A stretch of DNA of 64,000 bases from Desemzia sp. RIT 804. GTDB taxonomy: Bacteria > Bacillota > Bacilli > Lactobacillales > Carnobacteriaceae. The notes below the pieces were generated by a model, which was given only the letters and a program-made list of their open reading frames with translations, was not told where the DNA came from and searched no databases. Positions 19,754 through 27,336 of this stretch are shown here, in pieces (the stretch's first letter is position 1; every line of letters starts with the position of its first letter). A program made the position numbers and the translations under genes. The stretch lies in the NCBI RefSeq assembly GCF_016892605.1, contig NZ_JAFEMV010000004.1, positions 248,001-312,000 on the forward strand, written 5' to 3'.

Positions 19754-20587
19754 TTAGACGGTAATCCGTCTGTTTAATAAACGATGACTGATCCAAATGG
19801 AAACTGCTCCCACCACAAAAGTCAACGCCAATGTGATCCAAAACAGTTCACTCGTAAAGAATAACTGACGATTAAAGATGGCTTGTATCCAGTAAGGAGC
19901 AAATAGAACTATAAGTGTGGCTAAGGCATAGATTCCTGCTAATAACAATCCTTTTATTTTAAAACTACGTTCTAGTAAAATCAACGTAAACAGCACCAAA
20001 ATTGCTATAAAGCCTCTGCTGTAATTGGCTAACACTGCGATAAAAGAAGTTGGATATAAAACGAGCAAATATTCAGATCCCAGAATTATTTGACTTATGG
20101 TAGAGGTTTTAATATACGCTGCAGGAATCAACATAGAGAAAAGTTGTCTTTCTACAAGCAATAAAACCAACTGTAATGCGACTAATCCTAAAACCATTAA
20201 GAAAATCGCTACAGCTTTAGAAAGATATAAGTTTAATCTTTCTGTTGGCAACATCAATAAGCGATAAATAAAAGTATTCTTGCCAAACCAGTCTCGATAC
20301 CAAATAAATAGACTGTAAATGAGCAAAGTCACTACACAAAGGGCAATTGGTCCTCCAAACCATAAACTGCCAGTGAAACGAGTCATTCCCATTTGACCAA
20401 TCTCAAGAATAATGGCGCTCTCTTTTACGATTCCCATTTTTGTTTGCTCTTCAATTTGAAAGATATAATCATTTGATGTAATAAATACTCCAACGACTTG
20501 TAGCATGATCGTTAAAATCCCTAAAGCAGCATAAATCGGAAAGAAACGATTGAGTTCAAAGTTGACTAATTTAATGAAATTTTTCAT
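19754..20587 (-). CDS. ABC transporter permease
   Basis: This 277 aa protein has about six hydrophobic segments and no other obvious domain. It overlaps the ATPase gene by four bases (ATGA), the classic arrangement for an ABC-2-like exporter pair. The cluster GntR(YtrA-like), ATPase, permease resembles the Bacillus ytr and related operons that respond to cell-wall antibiotics. The transported molecule is unknown. Confidence 0.85.
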   Translation of the reverse strand: MKNFIKLVNFELNRFFPIYAALGILTIMLQVVGVFITSNDYIFQIEEQTKMGIVKESAIILEIGQMGMTRFTGSLWFGGPIALCVVTLLIYSLFIWYRDWFGKNTFIYRLLMLPTERLNLYLSKAVAIFLMVLGLVALQLVLLLVERQLFSMLIPAAYIKTSTISQIILGSEYLLVLYPTSFIAVLANYSRGFIAILVLFTLILLERSFKIKGLLLAGIYALATLIVLFAPYWIQAIFNRQLFFTSELFWITLALTFVVGAVSIWISHRLLNRRITV

Positions 20588-21273
20588 GGTTGATACACCT
20601 CTCTCATGACATCTACGACTGATTTTCCTTTTTCTTCGCGCATTTCTTCAGCGTTGAATTCAGTCAATACTTTTCCGTTTTCAATCAAAACAGCCTTATC
20701 GATCAAATGCTCAATATCGCTGATCTCATGAGTCGTAATCAAGACGCCTCTATTTTCTACCAAATGACTGGTAAATACTGCAGCGATTTGCTCTCTGCTA
20801 AAAATGTCGATACCTGAAAAAGGCTCGTCCATCAATAAGTAATCCACATCTAACGCTAACCCCAGCAGCATATTAACTTTTGCCGTATTCCCTTTTGATA
20901 ACGTAGCGATTTTATCTTTAGAACTCAATTTGAAAAAATTCAATATTTCTGTTGCTCTACCTTGGTTCCAAGTGGTATAAAAATCATTCATAAAATCCAT
21001 AGCTTGTTGGATCGTCATGGAAGGCATCATAGTGATCGCATCAGGGATAAATGCGATTTTTTCATAAGTTTCTTTTGTCAGTGGTTTTCCACTGATTAAA
21101 ATTTCGCCCCTTTTGATGGGAGTCAAATTCATGATGGCATTCAGGACAGTCGTTTTTCCGGAACCATTGATCCCGATCAAACAAGTGATTTCGCCTTTAT
21201 TTGCAGTAAAAGACATACCGTTCAACACTTTTTTTCGTCCAAATCGTTTTTCTACTTGTTTTACTTCAATCAT
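20584..21273 (-). CDS. ABC transporter ATP-binding protein
   Basis: This is a 229 aa ATPase. Walker A is GINGSGKTT (about residues 34-42), Walker B is YLLMDEPF, and the H-loop is in VLITTHEISD. The signature motif reads LSKGN instead of LSGGQ, a form seen in YtrB-like exporters. The start overlaps the GntR gene by eight bases and the end overlaps the permease by four, so the three are tightly coupled. It powers the permease encoded next to it. Confidence 0.92.
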   Translation of the reverse strand: MIEVKQVEKRFGRKKVLNGMSFTANKGEITCLIGINGSGKTTVLNAIMNLTPIKRGEILISGKPLTKETYEKIAFIPDAITMMPSMTIQQAMDFMNDFYTTWNQGRATEILNFFKLSSKDKIATLSKGNTAKVNMLLGLALDVDYLLMDEPFSGIDIFSREQIAAVFTSHLVENRGVLITTHEISDIEHLIDKAVLIENGKVLTEFNAEEMREEKGKSVVDVMREVYQP

Positions 21274-21661
21274 TCTTTTCGCCTCCTGTTTGAACGTCTT
21301 CCAAAAGAAATTGTTCTTCTACTTTGGTTTGTAATTCTTCTAGAGAAACGCCGATTGGTTTAACTGCCGCTATGAATGTTTCTACTGCATCTAACATCAA
21401 TTCATGACGTACTTGAGTCAATACATTCGTATCTTCTGTGATTTTGCTCGGCATATTTCCTTCTGTATACAACAAATTTTCTTCCTCCATTCGTTTGTAC
21501 GCTCGTTGAACTGTATTCGGGTTGATACCTAAGTTTCCTGCTAGTTCTCGTCTTGAGGGCATCTCTTCGCCGGGTCGCAATTCTCCTGCAGCGATTTTTT
21601 CTTTAAAATGACGCACGACTTGCAAATAAACCGGCTCTCTTTGGTTAAATATTTCTGGCAC
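21266..21661 (-). CDS. GntR-family regulator, YtrA subfamily
   Basis: This is a small GntR-type repressor with an N-terminal winged helix (PVYLQVVRHFKEKI through RRELAGNLGINPNTVQRAYKRMEE) and only a short C-terminal dimerisation tail, as in YtrA. The open frame extends to a GTG at 21697, but that codon lies inside an operator and has no ribosome site. AAAGCAGGT (21679-21671) is well spaced for the GTG at 21661 (protein start VPEIFNQR), which I prefer; a TTG two codons upstream is possible. It very likely autoregulates through three GTATTA-N6-TAATAC palindromes upstream. Confidence 0.9.
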   Translation of the reverse strand: MPEIFNQREPVYLQVVRHFKEKIAAGELRPGEEMPSRRELAGNLGINPNTVQRAYKRMEEENLLYTEGNMPSKITEDTNVLTQVRHELMLDAVETFIAAVKPIGVSLEELQTKVEEQFLLEDVQTGGEKND

Positions 21662-21686
21662 GATCAATACACCTGCTTTCTTTGTT

Positions 21687-21704
21687 GTATTAACCACTTA
21701 ATAC
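21687..21704. promoter_or_regulatory. YtrA-type operator 1
   Basis: The palindrome is GTATTA-N6-TAATAC (GTATTAACCACTTAATAC). It lies in the transcribed leader of the GntR operon. Confidence 0.75.
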
Positions 21705-21721
21705 ACTATAGGCAAATCAGT

Positions 21722-21739
21722 GTATTAGAACATTAATAC
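21722..21739. promoter_or_regulatory. YtrA-type operator 2
   Basis: This is the same GTATTA-N6-TAATAC palindrome, with flanking bases extending the symmetry to GTGTATTA...TAATACAC (21720-21741). Its centre is 35 bases from operator 1. Confidence 0.78.
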
Positions 21740-21752
21740 ACACGCTTTGAAT

Positions 21753-21770
21753 GTATTATATGGTTAATAC
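21753..21770. promoter_or_regulatory. YtrA-type operator 3, overlapping the promoter
   Basis: This third GTATTA-N6-TAATAC palindrome is centred 31 bases from operator 2. It covers the -10 box and part of the spacer of the minus-strand promoter. Confidence 0.78.
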
Positions 21771-21783
21771 ACTAAACTGTCAA
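21755..21783 (-). promoter_or_regulatory. consensus promoter of the GntR/ABC operon
   Basis: TTGACA (21783-21778), 17 bases, TATAAT (21760-21755): a perfect sigma-A promoter. Such strength fits a gene set held off by a repressor. Confidence 0.85.
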
Positions 21784-21803
21784 TAACTTTCTTTTTTCCT
21801 TGA

Positions 21804-21832
21804 TTGACATTCCATCATTAATTTTCTATACT
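21804..21832 (+). promoter_or_regulatory. promoter of the tyrS T-box transcript
   Basis: TTGACA (21804-21809), 17 bases, TATACT (21827-21832). It is divergent from the GntR promoter, with only 20 bases between the two -35 boxes. Confidence 0.85.
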
Positions 21833-21839
21833 GAGTTTA

Positions 21840-22103
21840 AATCTTATAATCTTTGCATAGAAAGAGCGCAGTAGAGTATTGTCCCTGTTTAAAGAGAGCC
21901 AATGGTTGCTGGAAATTGGCACAAACAATACATCGAATTACACTCTGGAGCAACTTGATTAACCTCAAGCGCGATACTGGCGATATTAGTACTGAAGAGG
22001 CAACAAACTCACCTACACTGATGTTTGCTTGCAAATTGGGTGGTACCACGGAAAATACATTCGTCCCGATGAAAAGACTTGTTCTTTTCATCGGGTTTTT
22101 TTA
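21840..22103 (+). ncRNA. tyrosine T-box riboswitch leader of tyrS
   Basis: This leader senses uncharged tRNA-Tyr and prevents termination upstream of tyrS. Stem I holds AGAGAG and GGTTGCTGGAAATTGG features. The arms AGAGTATTGT and ACAATAC...ACTCT enclose a specifier loop, and TAC at 21939-21941 is the tyrosine codon. The T-box sequence TGGGTGGTACCACGG is at 22037-22051, with TGGT complementary to the ACCA end expected of tRNA-Tyr. The terminator stem CCCGATGAAAAG/CTTTTCATCGGG (22065-22095) is followed by seven T residues. Confidence 0.93.
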
Positions 22104-22133
22104 TGCAAAAAAATAGAAAAGGGGCAAAAAAAA

Positions 22134-23399
22134 ATGAATATTATTGATGAATTAGAATGGCGCGGAGCCATCAACCAACAAACGGATGAGGCTGGTCTAC
22201 GCAAACTGGTTTCAGAGAAAGAAATCGGAGTGTACTGCGGAATCGACCCTACTGGTGATAGTATGCATATTGGTCACTTGATTCCTTTTATGGTCTTGAG
22301 ACGTTTTCAATTAGCTGGTCACAAGCCGGTGATTTTAGTTGGTGGAGCTACAGGTTCTATCGGAGATCCAAGTGGTAAATCCGAGGAACGCGTACTACAG
22401 TCAGCTGAACAAGTCGAAAAAAATATCCAAAAACTGACTGCTCAAGTACAAAAATTATTTGATGCTGGTAAAGATGAACAATCGATTCGTTTAGTCAACA
22501 ACTTAGAATGGACAGGCGAATTGACTTTGTTGGACTTCTTGCGTAATGTTGGAAAAAGTTTTAACGTGAATACGATGTTGGCTAAAGATATCGTCGCCAG
22601 TCGTTTAGAGACAGGAATCTCATTCACTGAATTTACTTACCAAATCTTACAGTCCATCGATTTCTTGCACTTATACCGTAATGAAGATGTTCAATTGCAA
22701 GTAGGCGGAGCAGATCAATGGGGAAATATCACAGCCGGTCTAGAATTCATTCGTAAACAAGAAAGTGCTGACGCTAAAGCATTCGGCCTTACGATTCCCC
22801 TATTATTGAAAGCTGACGGTACTAAATTTGGTAAAACAGCTGGTGGTGCTATTTGGTTGGATGCAGAAAAAACAACGCCTTACGAATTCTACCAATTCTG
22901 GTTGAACCAAGACGATCGCGATGTGGTTCGTTACTTGAAATACTTCACTTTCTTGAGCCAAGACGAAATCAATGCATTGGCTGAACAAGTAGAAGCTGAA
23001 CCACACAAACGTGCAGCTCAAAAAACATTGGCACGTGAAATGACATTATTTGTCCACGGAGAAGAAGCTTTGGCAGATGCTGAAAAGATCACTGCTGCTC
23101 TATTTTCTGGAGAAGTGAAAGATTTAACTGCTAAGCAAATCGAGGAAGGCTTCAAAAATATGCCGACTTTCGAAGCACCAAAAGAAGAACGCAATATTGT
23201 AGAGTGGTTAGTAGATGTAGTCGGCATCGAGCCGTCTAGACGCCAAGCGCGTGAAGACATCAATAATGGTGCGATCTCAATCAACGGTGAAAAAGAAACC
23301 GACGTTGACGCAATAATCAAACCTGAAAACTCATTCGAAGAACGCTTCATCCTAGTCCGCAAAGGCAAGAAAAAATACTTTTTAGTGAAGCTAGTTTAG
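22134..23399 (+). CDS. tyrS: tyrosyl-tRNA synthetase
   Basis: TyrS charges tRNA-Tyr in the cytoplasm. The class I HIGH-type motif is HIGHLIP, the KMSKS equivalent is KFGKT, and a C-terminal S4 RNA-binding domain covers about residues 350-415 (PSRRQAREDINNGAISING). An open frame runs back to 22029, but that part is T-box RNA; GAAAAGGGGC before the ATG at 22134 fixes the start (421 aa). Its TAG stop is also the first three bases of a TAGAGAGTG repeat head, so the 3' UTR is a tandem of family A elements. Confidence 0.96.
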   Translation: MNIIDELEWRGAINQQTDEAGLRKLVSEKEIGVYCGIDPTGDSMHIGHLIPFMVLRRFQLAGHKPVILVGGATGSIGDPSGKSEERVLQSAEQVEKNIQKLTAQVQKLFDAGKDEQSIRLVNNLEWTGELTLLDFLRNVGKSFNVNTMLAKDIVASRLETGISFTEFTYQILQSIDFLHLYRNEDVQLQVGGADQWGNITAGLEFIRKQESADAKAFGLTIPLLLKADGTKFGKTAGGAIWLDAEKTTPYEFYQFWLNQDDRDVVRYLKYFTFLSQDEINALAEQVEAEPHKRAAQKTLAREMTLFVHGEEALADAEKITAALFSGEVKDLTAKQIEEGFKNMPTFEAPKEERNIVEWLVDVVGIEPSRRQAREDINNGAISINGEKETDVDAIIKPENSFEERFILVRKGKKKYFLVKLV

Positions 23400-23424
23400 A
23401 GAGTGAAGCAAACCGTTTTGAAAG
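23397..23424 (+). repeat. family A remnant directly after the tyrS stop
   Basis: TAGAGAGTGAAG followed within 12 bases by CGTTTTGAAAG looks like the head and tail of a family A element with the middle lost. The tyrS TAG is part of the head. Confidence 0.5.
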
Positions 23425-23425
23425 T

Positions 23426-23547
23426 AGAGAGCGGAGAAAAGCGGTTAGCCTATCGACTATAAGAAAATTCTAACAGGCAGGTGCTTTTTACCTGACAGTT
23501 GATCTTAGCTTATAGGCGCGTGGCCAGCTTTTCGCAGCTTGTTTCAA
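23426..23547 (+). repeat. family A 3'-UTR repeat, copy A3 (after tyrS)
   Basis: This full-length copy runs from head AGAGAGCGGAGAAAAGCG to the tail TTTTCGCAGCTTGTTTC. The inner stem CAGGCAGGT/ACCTGACAG is kept. The middle arms (TAGCCTAT and GTGGCCA) no longer pair well, so this copy is partly degraded. Confidence 0.75.
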
Positions 23548-23549
23548 AT

Positions 23550-23675
23550 AGAGAGCGAAACATGGCGTTTAGCTTACCGGCTATAAGAGGAATTCGACCA
23601 GTTAGGTGCTTTTCCTAACAGGTCAAATTCAGCTTATAGACGCGTAAGCTGCCTTGTGCAACTCGTTTTAGAAAC
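23550..23675 (+). repeat. family A 3'-UTR repeat, copy A4
   Basis: This is a divergent full-length copy in tandem with A3. The middle stem is AGCTTAC/GTAAGCT. The inner hairpin has changed to GACCAGTTAGG/CCTAACAGGTC, with both arms altered together relative to the AATTCCAAC...CAGGT version. It ends in the tail GCAACTCGTTTTAGAAAC, about 40 bases before the acetyltransferase gene. Confidence 0.78.
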
Positions 23676-23716
23676 AAGGCGGTCAGTTTTTACACTTTTT
23701 TACTAGGAGGAACTAT

Positions 23717-24205
23717 ATGGTAACCATTAAAACAGCTCAACCCGCTGATGCACATGCATTAGCCGTATTAGCTCGTGAGATCTGGCAAGAGCACTACACC
23801 GATATACTTGGAGAGCAGCAAGTCCAATATATGTTGGACACCATCCAATCTCAATCAGCCATCAAACAAGATCTTGAAAATGGAAAGTTGTATTGGTTGG
23901 TACAAGTGAATGGTCAAAATGCAGGTTATGTCAGTTATGAACTCTTAGAAGACCAGCTCTTCCTGAGCAAATTCTATCTGAACCAGACTGCACGCGGTAA
24001 AGGTGTAGGGCGTTTCTTATTTGAAGAATTGAAGAAGATTGCATTTGAACAGAATAAAAAGTCGATTGGCTTGACCGTCAATAAATACAACGCTCCTACA
24101 ATAGCGGTGTATCAAAAAATGGGCTTCGAAAAAGTTCGTGAACAAGTTGCGGATATCGGCAATGGTTTTGTGATGGACGATTATGTTTTAAATTATATAA
24201 TCTAA
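23717..24205 (+). CDS. GNAT-family N-acetyltransferase
   Basis: This 162 aa protein has the Gcn5-related acetyltransferase fold. The acetyl-CoA binding motif A is around LNQTARGKGVGRFLFEEL (RGKGVG pyrophosphate loop), followed by the motif B region IGLTVNKYNAPTIAVYQKMGFEKV. TACTAGGAGGAACTAT precedes the ATG. It stands alone between the tyrS repeats and a strong terminator. The acceptor substrate is unknown. Confidence 0.9.
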   Translation: MVTIKTAQPADAHALAVLAREIWQEHYTDILGEQQVQYMLDTIQSQSAIKQDLENGKLYWLVQVNGQNAGYVSYELLEDQLFLSKFYLNQTARGKGVGRFLFEELKKIAFEQNKKSIGLTVNKYNAPTIAVYQKMGFEKVREQVADIGNGFVMDDYVLNYII

Positions 24206-24222
24206 AACAACTTTGTTTATAT

Positions 24223-24265
24223 AGTGGGTGTCTAGGCTTGAAAAAGGCTAGACACCCACTTTTTT
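24223..24265 (+). terminator. terminator of the acetyltransferase gene
   Basis: AGTGGGTGTCTAG pairs perfectly with CTAGACACCCACT, followed by six T residues. Confidence 0.92.
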
Positions 24266-24350
24266 CAGTCCATTTTTCTAAACTTGAGTTCTTTTCTCAA
24301 GACAGGAATGCTAAACTGAACAAGAAGAATTTTTAGAGAAGAGGGATGTT

Positions 24351-25814
24351 GTGAGTATTCTCAATCGTGAACAGGATGGACTTTTTTATGCGGAGCAAAT
24401 ACGTAAAAAAACCGTTACACCAAAAGAATTAGTAGAGCAAGCTTTTCAAATAATTGAAAAAGAAAACCCGCGCTTAAACGCAGTGATTCACACTCGAAAA
24501 GAACAAGCTTTAAGAGAAGCTGAAGAACGAGATTTTAGCGGTAAGCCGTTTGGTGGAGTGCCGATCTTGTTAAAAGGTTTAGGGCAGTCTTTAGCTGGTG
24601 AGCCTAGTACATCTGGAGCTAATTTGCTGAAAGACTTGGTTGCTACTCAAACGAGCCACTTTACACAAACCTTGATTGATGCCGGCTTTATTGTCATTGG
24701 ACAAACCAATGTACCTGAATTTGGCTTTAAAAATATTACAGAACCAGAATTGTATGGTCCTTCTCGTAATCCTTGGAATCCAGATTATTCTCCTGGGGGT
24801 TCAAGTGGCGGAGCAGCAGCCAGCGTTGCTTCAGGAATGGTACCTATCTCAGGGGCTAGCGATGGAGGTGGATCAATTCGAATTCCTGCTTCTTTTACAG
24901 GTTTAGTTGGACTGAAACCCACTCGCGGGCGTACTCCTATTGGACCGGGATCCGGTAGAAATTGGCAGGGCGCTTCAATTAGTTTTGCTTTGACCAAATC
25001 CATTCGAGACACAGCAGCTATGATGGATGTGCTGCAAACTGTCCAACCAGCTGCTGCGTTCCAAACTCCTTTATTTTCAGAAGGCTATGTGAACTCCTTG
25101 AAAAAACCGACTACTAAACCCTTTAGAATTGCTTATTCATTGGCGTCTCCTGTTTTATCTGAGGTAAGCGATGAAGCTAAAAAAGCTGTTTTAAACACTG
25201 TCGATTGGTTGAAAACACAGGGGCACACCGTTGTCGAAAAAACGCCACCGATTGATGGAGTCGATTTGATGAAAAGTTACTACATCATGAATTCCGGTGA
25301 AACTACTGCGATGATGGAATCCATCGAAACCACTTTACAGCGCAAATTGACTATCGATGATATGGAATTAGTAACATGGGTGTTGTACAATGCTGGAAAA
25401 ACCATTTCTGCCGCTGCCTATTCAAAAACGTTGAACACTTGGGATCGTGCTGCTGAAGTGATGGCGGAGTTCAACGAGGAATTTGATCTGTACCTAACTC
25501 CCGCCACTGCTGATAGTGCACCTAAAGTAGGCGCACCATGGCAAGATGAAGTGATGCTGGAACGGATGCGCACTATTACTGAGGTCGACTCAGCAGCGCA
25601 ACAACAAGTAGTCTGGGACATGTTCGATAAGAGCCTCCCTATCACGCCTTTTGGAATGCAAGCTAATTTGACCGGCCAACCTTCGATCAGTTTGCCGGTA
25701 CATTTGACCAAAGAAGGGTTGCCGCTTGGCGTTCAGTTCACAGCTCCTAAAGGGAAAGAAGATTGGCTGCTGGCCATCGGACGCGACATGGAAGCAGATG
25801 GACAGTTTATCTAG
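24351..25814 (+). CDS. amidase (amidase signature family)
   Basis: This is a 487 aa amidase-signature hydrolase. The Ser-cisSer-Lys triad is visible: Lys in PILLKGLGQ, cis-Ser in GGSSGGAAASVASG and the nucleophilic Ser in GGGSIRIPAS. The start is GTG with AGAGAAGAGGG upstream. It lacks the partner genes gatC and gatB, so it is a stand-alone amidase rather than GatA. No signal peptide is seen, so it is cytoplasmic. A perfect terminator follows. The substrate amide is unknown. Confidence 0.9.
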   Translation: MSILNREQDGLFYAEQIRKKTVTPKELVEQAFQIIEKENPRLNAVIHTRKEQALREAEERDFSGKPFGGVPILLKGLGQSLAGEPSTSGANLLKDLVATQTSHFTQTLIDAGFIVIGQTNVPEFGFKNITEPELYGPSRNPWNPDYSPGGSSGGAAASVASGMVPISGASDGGGSIRIPASFTGLVGLKPTRGRTPIGPGSGRNWQGASISFALTKSIRDTAAMMDVLQTVQPAAAFQTPLFSEGYVNSLKKPTTKPFRIAYSLASPVLSEVSDEAKKAVLNTVDWLKTQGHTVVEKTPPIDGVDLMKSYYIMNSGETTAMMESIETTLQRKLTIDDMELVTWVLYNAGKTISAAAYSKTLNTWDRAAEVMAEFNEEFDLYLTPATADSAPKVGAPWQDEVMLERMRTITEVDSAAQQQVVWDMFDKSLPITPFGMQANLTGQPSISLPVHLTKEGLPLGVQFTAPKGKEDWLLAIGRDMEADGQFI

Positions 25815-25842
25815 AGAAACAAAATTTTTCTATTGCTAAATA

Positions 25843-25887
25843 GGCTAGGTATAAACGTTGATTACGTTTATAACCTAGTCTTTTTTT
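25843..25887 (+). terminator. terminator of the amidase gene
   Basis: GGCTAGGTATAAACG pairs with CGTTTATAACCTAGTC, followed by seven T residues. Confidence 0.9.
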
Positions 25888-26004
25888 ATAATAGCACCAT
25901 TACATTACTGCAATAGATAAGTTACTTCCTAAACAGAATAAAGTCTTGGAATAAATAAAGCGAGTTTCATCAGCCTCCTTTCTAGTCTATTATTATCTTA
26001 TTTT

Positions 26005-27321
26005 TTATTGCAGCATTTCTTGTAATGTCAATTCATAAATTTTAATATTTCGTTTTAGATCGTCTATATACATATACTCGTCGCTATTATGTGCTATCCC
26101 AATTTGCCCTGGAAAAGATGGTCCAAAAGCTATAATATTTGGCATGAAGCGAGCATAGGTTGCTCCAGTTGTAACGATTGGAGTGCCATCTAAACCCGTT
26201 ACTTCTTCGTAAATACGCTTCATTTCTTTTAACATCGGATGATTCTGATTAAATATTTTTGGCGGTATTGAACGTATCACTTCAAATATTGTACTTTTAA
26301 AATTATTCGCCTCTATTAAAGTTAAAATCTGTTCTTCTGTATAATCAATTGAGTAACGTAAAGAAACTTCAACTATCAATTGATCTTTTTTTAATTGCAT
26401 CTTATAGGGAGTAATTTGAATATCCATATCTGGTATATCCAATCCATTTATTGAAGTTAGCCCTTCACCACAGTGTTTACTATGAAAAGTAGCAGAAAGC
26501 CAATTAAAAAATGCTTGTACTTCAGGTGATAGCTTTGAATGATTCTTCAGATGATCCGCAGCCATAGTGATGGCATTTTTACCCAATTGCGGTTCATTAC
26601 TAGGAGCTCGCTTTCCATAAAAAGCTTTTTCAGTTCCGTTGGCAAAAATAAATATTGCCTTATCGGGCACTGAACTGGAAATAAAATCTCCGCTAATGGT
26701 CCTTAGCCCATCCAAATCACCAGCTGAAAATAAAGTTTTGAAACGTATCCCCACAACTCCCTTTTCTGCATATACTGCAGGAAATTGACTATCCGGTGTA
26801 AATCCATATATTGGAGGTTGTTCTTTAGATAAGTAAAATGGTAAATCCTTTGACCCCATTTCTTCATTTGTCCCGAACATCACTCGCAAATTTTTCTTAA
26901 ATACTTGCCCTGAATCCTTCAATAATTTCGCAGCAAATAAAGCCGCCATCACAGGTCCCTTATTGTCTAAGACACCACGTCCGTATATTACGCCATTTAC
27001 AATGGTCATATCAAAGGGATGGTACGACCAACCAGTTCCAGCAGGCACAACATCTACATGTCCAAGGACGCCCACATAGTTATTTGTCGTAGAATCATTA
27101 ATCCATTCAGCGTAGCCAACAGCATTGTCTATCAAAACGGTATGAAATCCCCAAGCTCTAGCAATGGACAGAGCTTGTTCTAAAGCATCTTTCGGTCCTT
27201 TGCCAAATGGTGCATTAGGTAAAGCTGAACTTTCCACGCTCTCTATTTGAAGCATTTTTTGTAATGCATCTAAATAGTCTTCGAACTGATCATCAATAGC
27301 TTCTGGTATCCATTCTTTCAC
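26005..27321 (-). CDS. M20-family dipeptidase (Sapep/PepV type)
   Basis: This is a 438 aa metallopeptidase that cleaves dipeptides. The metal site is visible in LGHVDVVPAGTGW, GRGVLDNKGP and TNEEMGSKD; GATYARF and the late H in GIAHNSDEY complete it. No signal peptide is present. It is the last gene of the N-glycan operon, 15 bases after glycosylasparaginase. The placement suggests it finishes off short peptides carried in with glycopeptides, or releases Asp/Asn after deglycosylation; that role is inferred. Confidence 0.9.
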   Translation of the reverse strand: MKEWIPEAIDDQFEDYLDALQKMLQIESVESSALPNAPFGKGPKDALEQALSIARAWGFHTVLIDNAVGYAEWINDSTTNNYVGVLGHVDVVPAGTGWSYHPFDMTIVNGVIYGRGVLDNKGPVMAALFAAKLLKDSGQVFKKNLRVMFGTNEEMGSKDLPFYLSKEQPPIYGFTPDSQFPAVYAEKGVVGIRFKTLFSAGDLDGLRTISGDFISSSVPDKAIFIFANGTEKAFYGKRAPSNEPQLGKNAITMAADHLKNHSKLSPEVQAFFNWLSATFHSKHCGEGLTSINGLDIPDMDIQITPYKMQLKKDQLIVEVSLRYSIDYTEEQILTLIEANNFKSTIFEVIRSIPPKIFNQNHPMLKEMKRIYEEVTGLDGTPIVTTGATYARFMPNIIAFGPSFPGQIGIAHNSDEYMYIDDLKRNIKIYELTLQEMLQ

Positions 27322-27336
27322 ATTCTTTCTTCCCCT

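Noticed and set aside
24351-25814. Amidase as GatA of the Glu-tRNA amidotransferase
   Set aside because: No gatC or gatB beside it, GTG start and its own terminator indicate a stand-alone gene, and it lacks the GatA neighbourhood.
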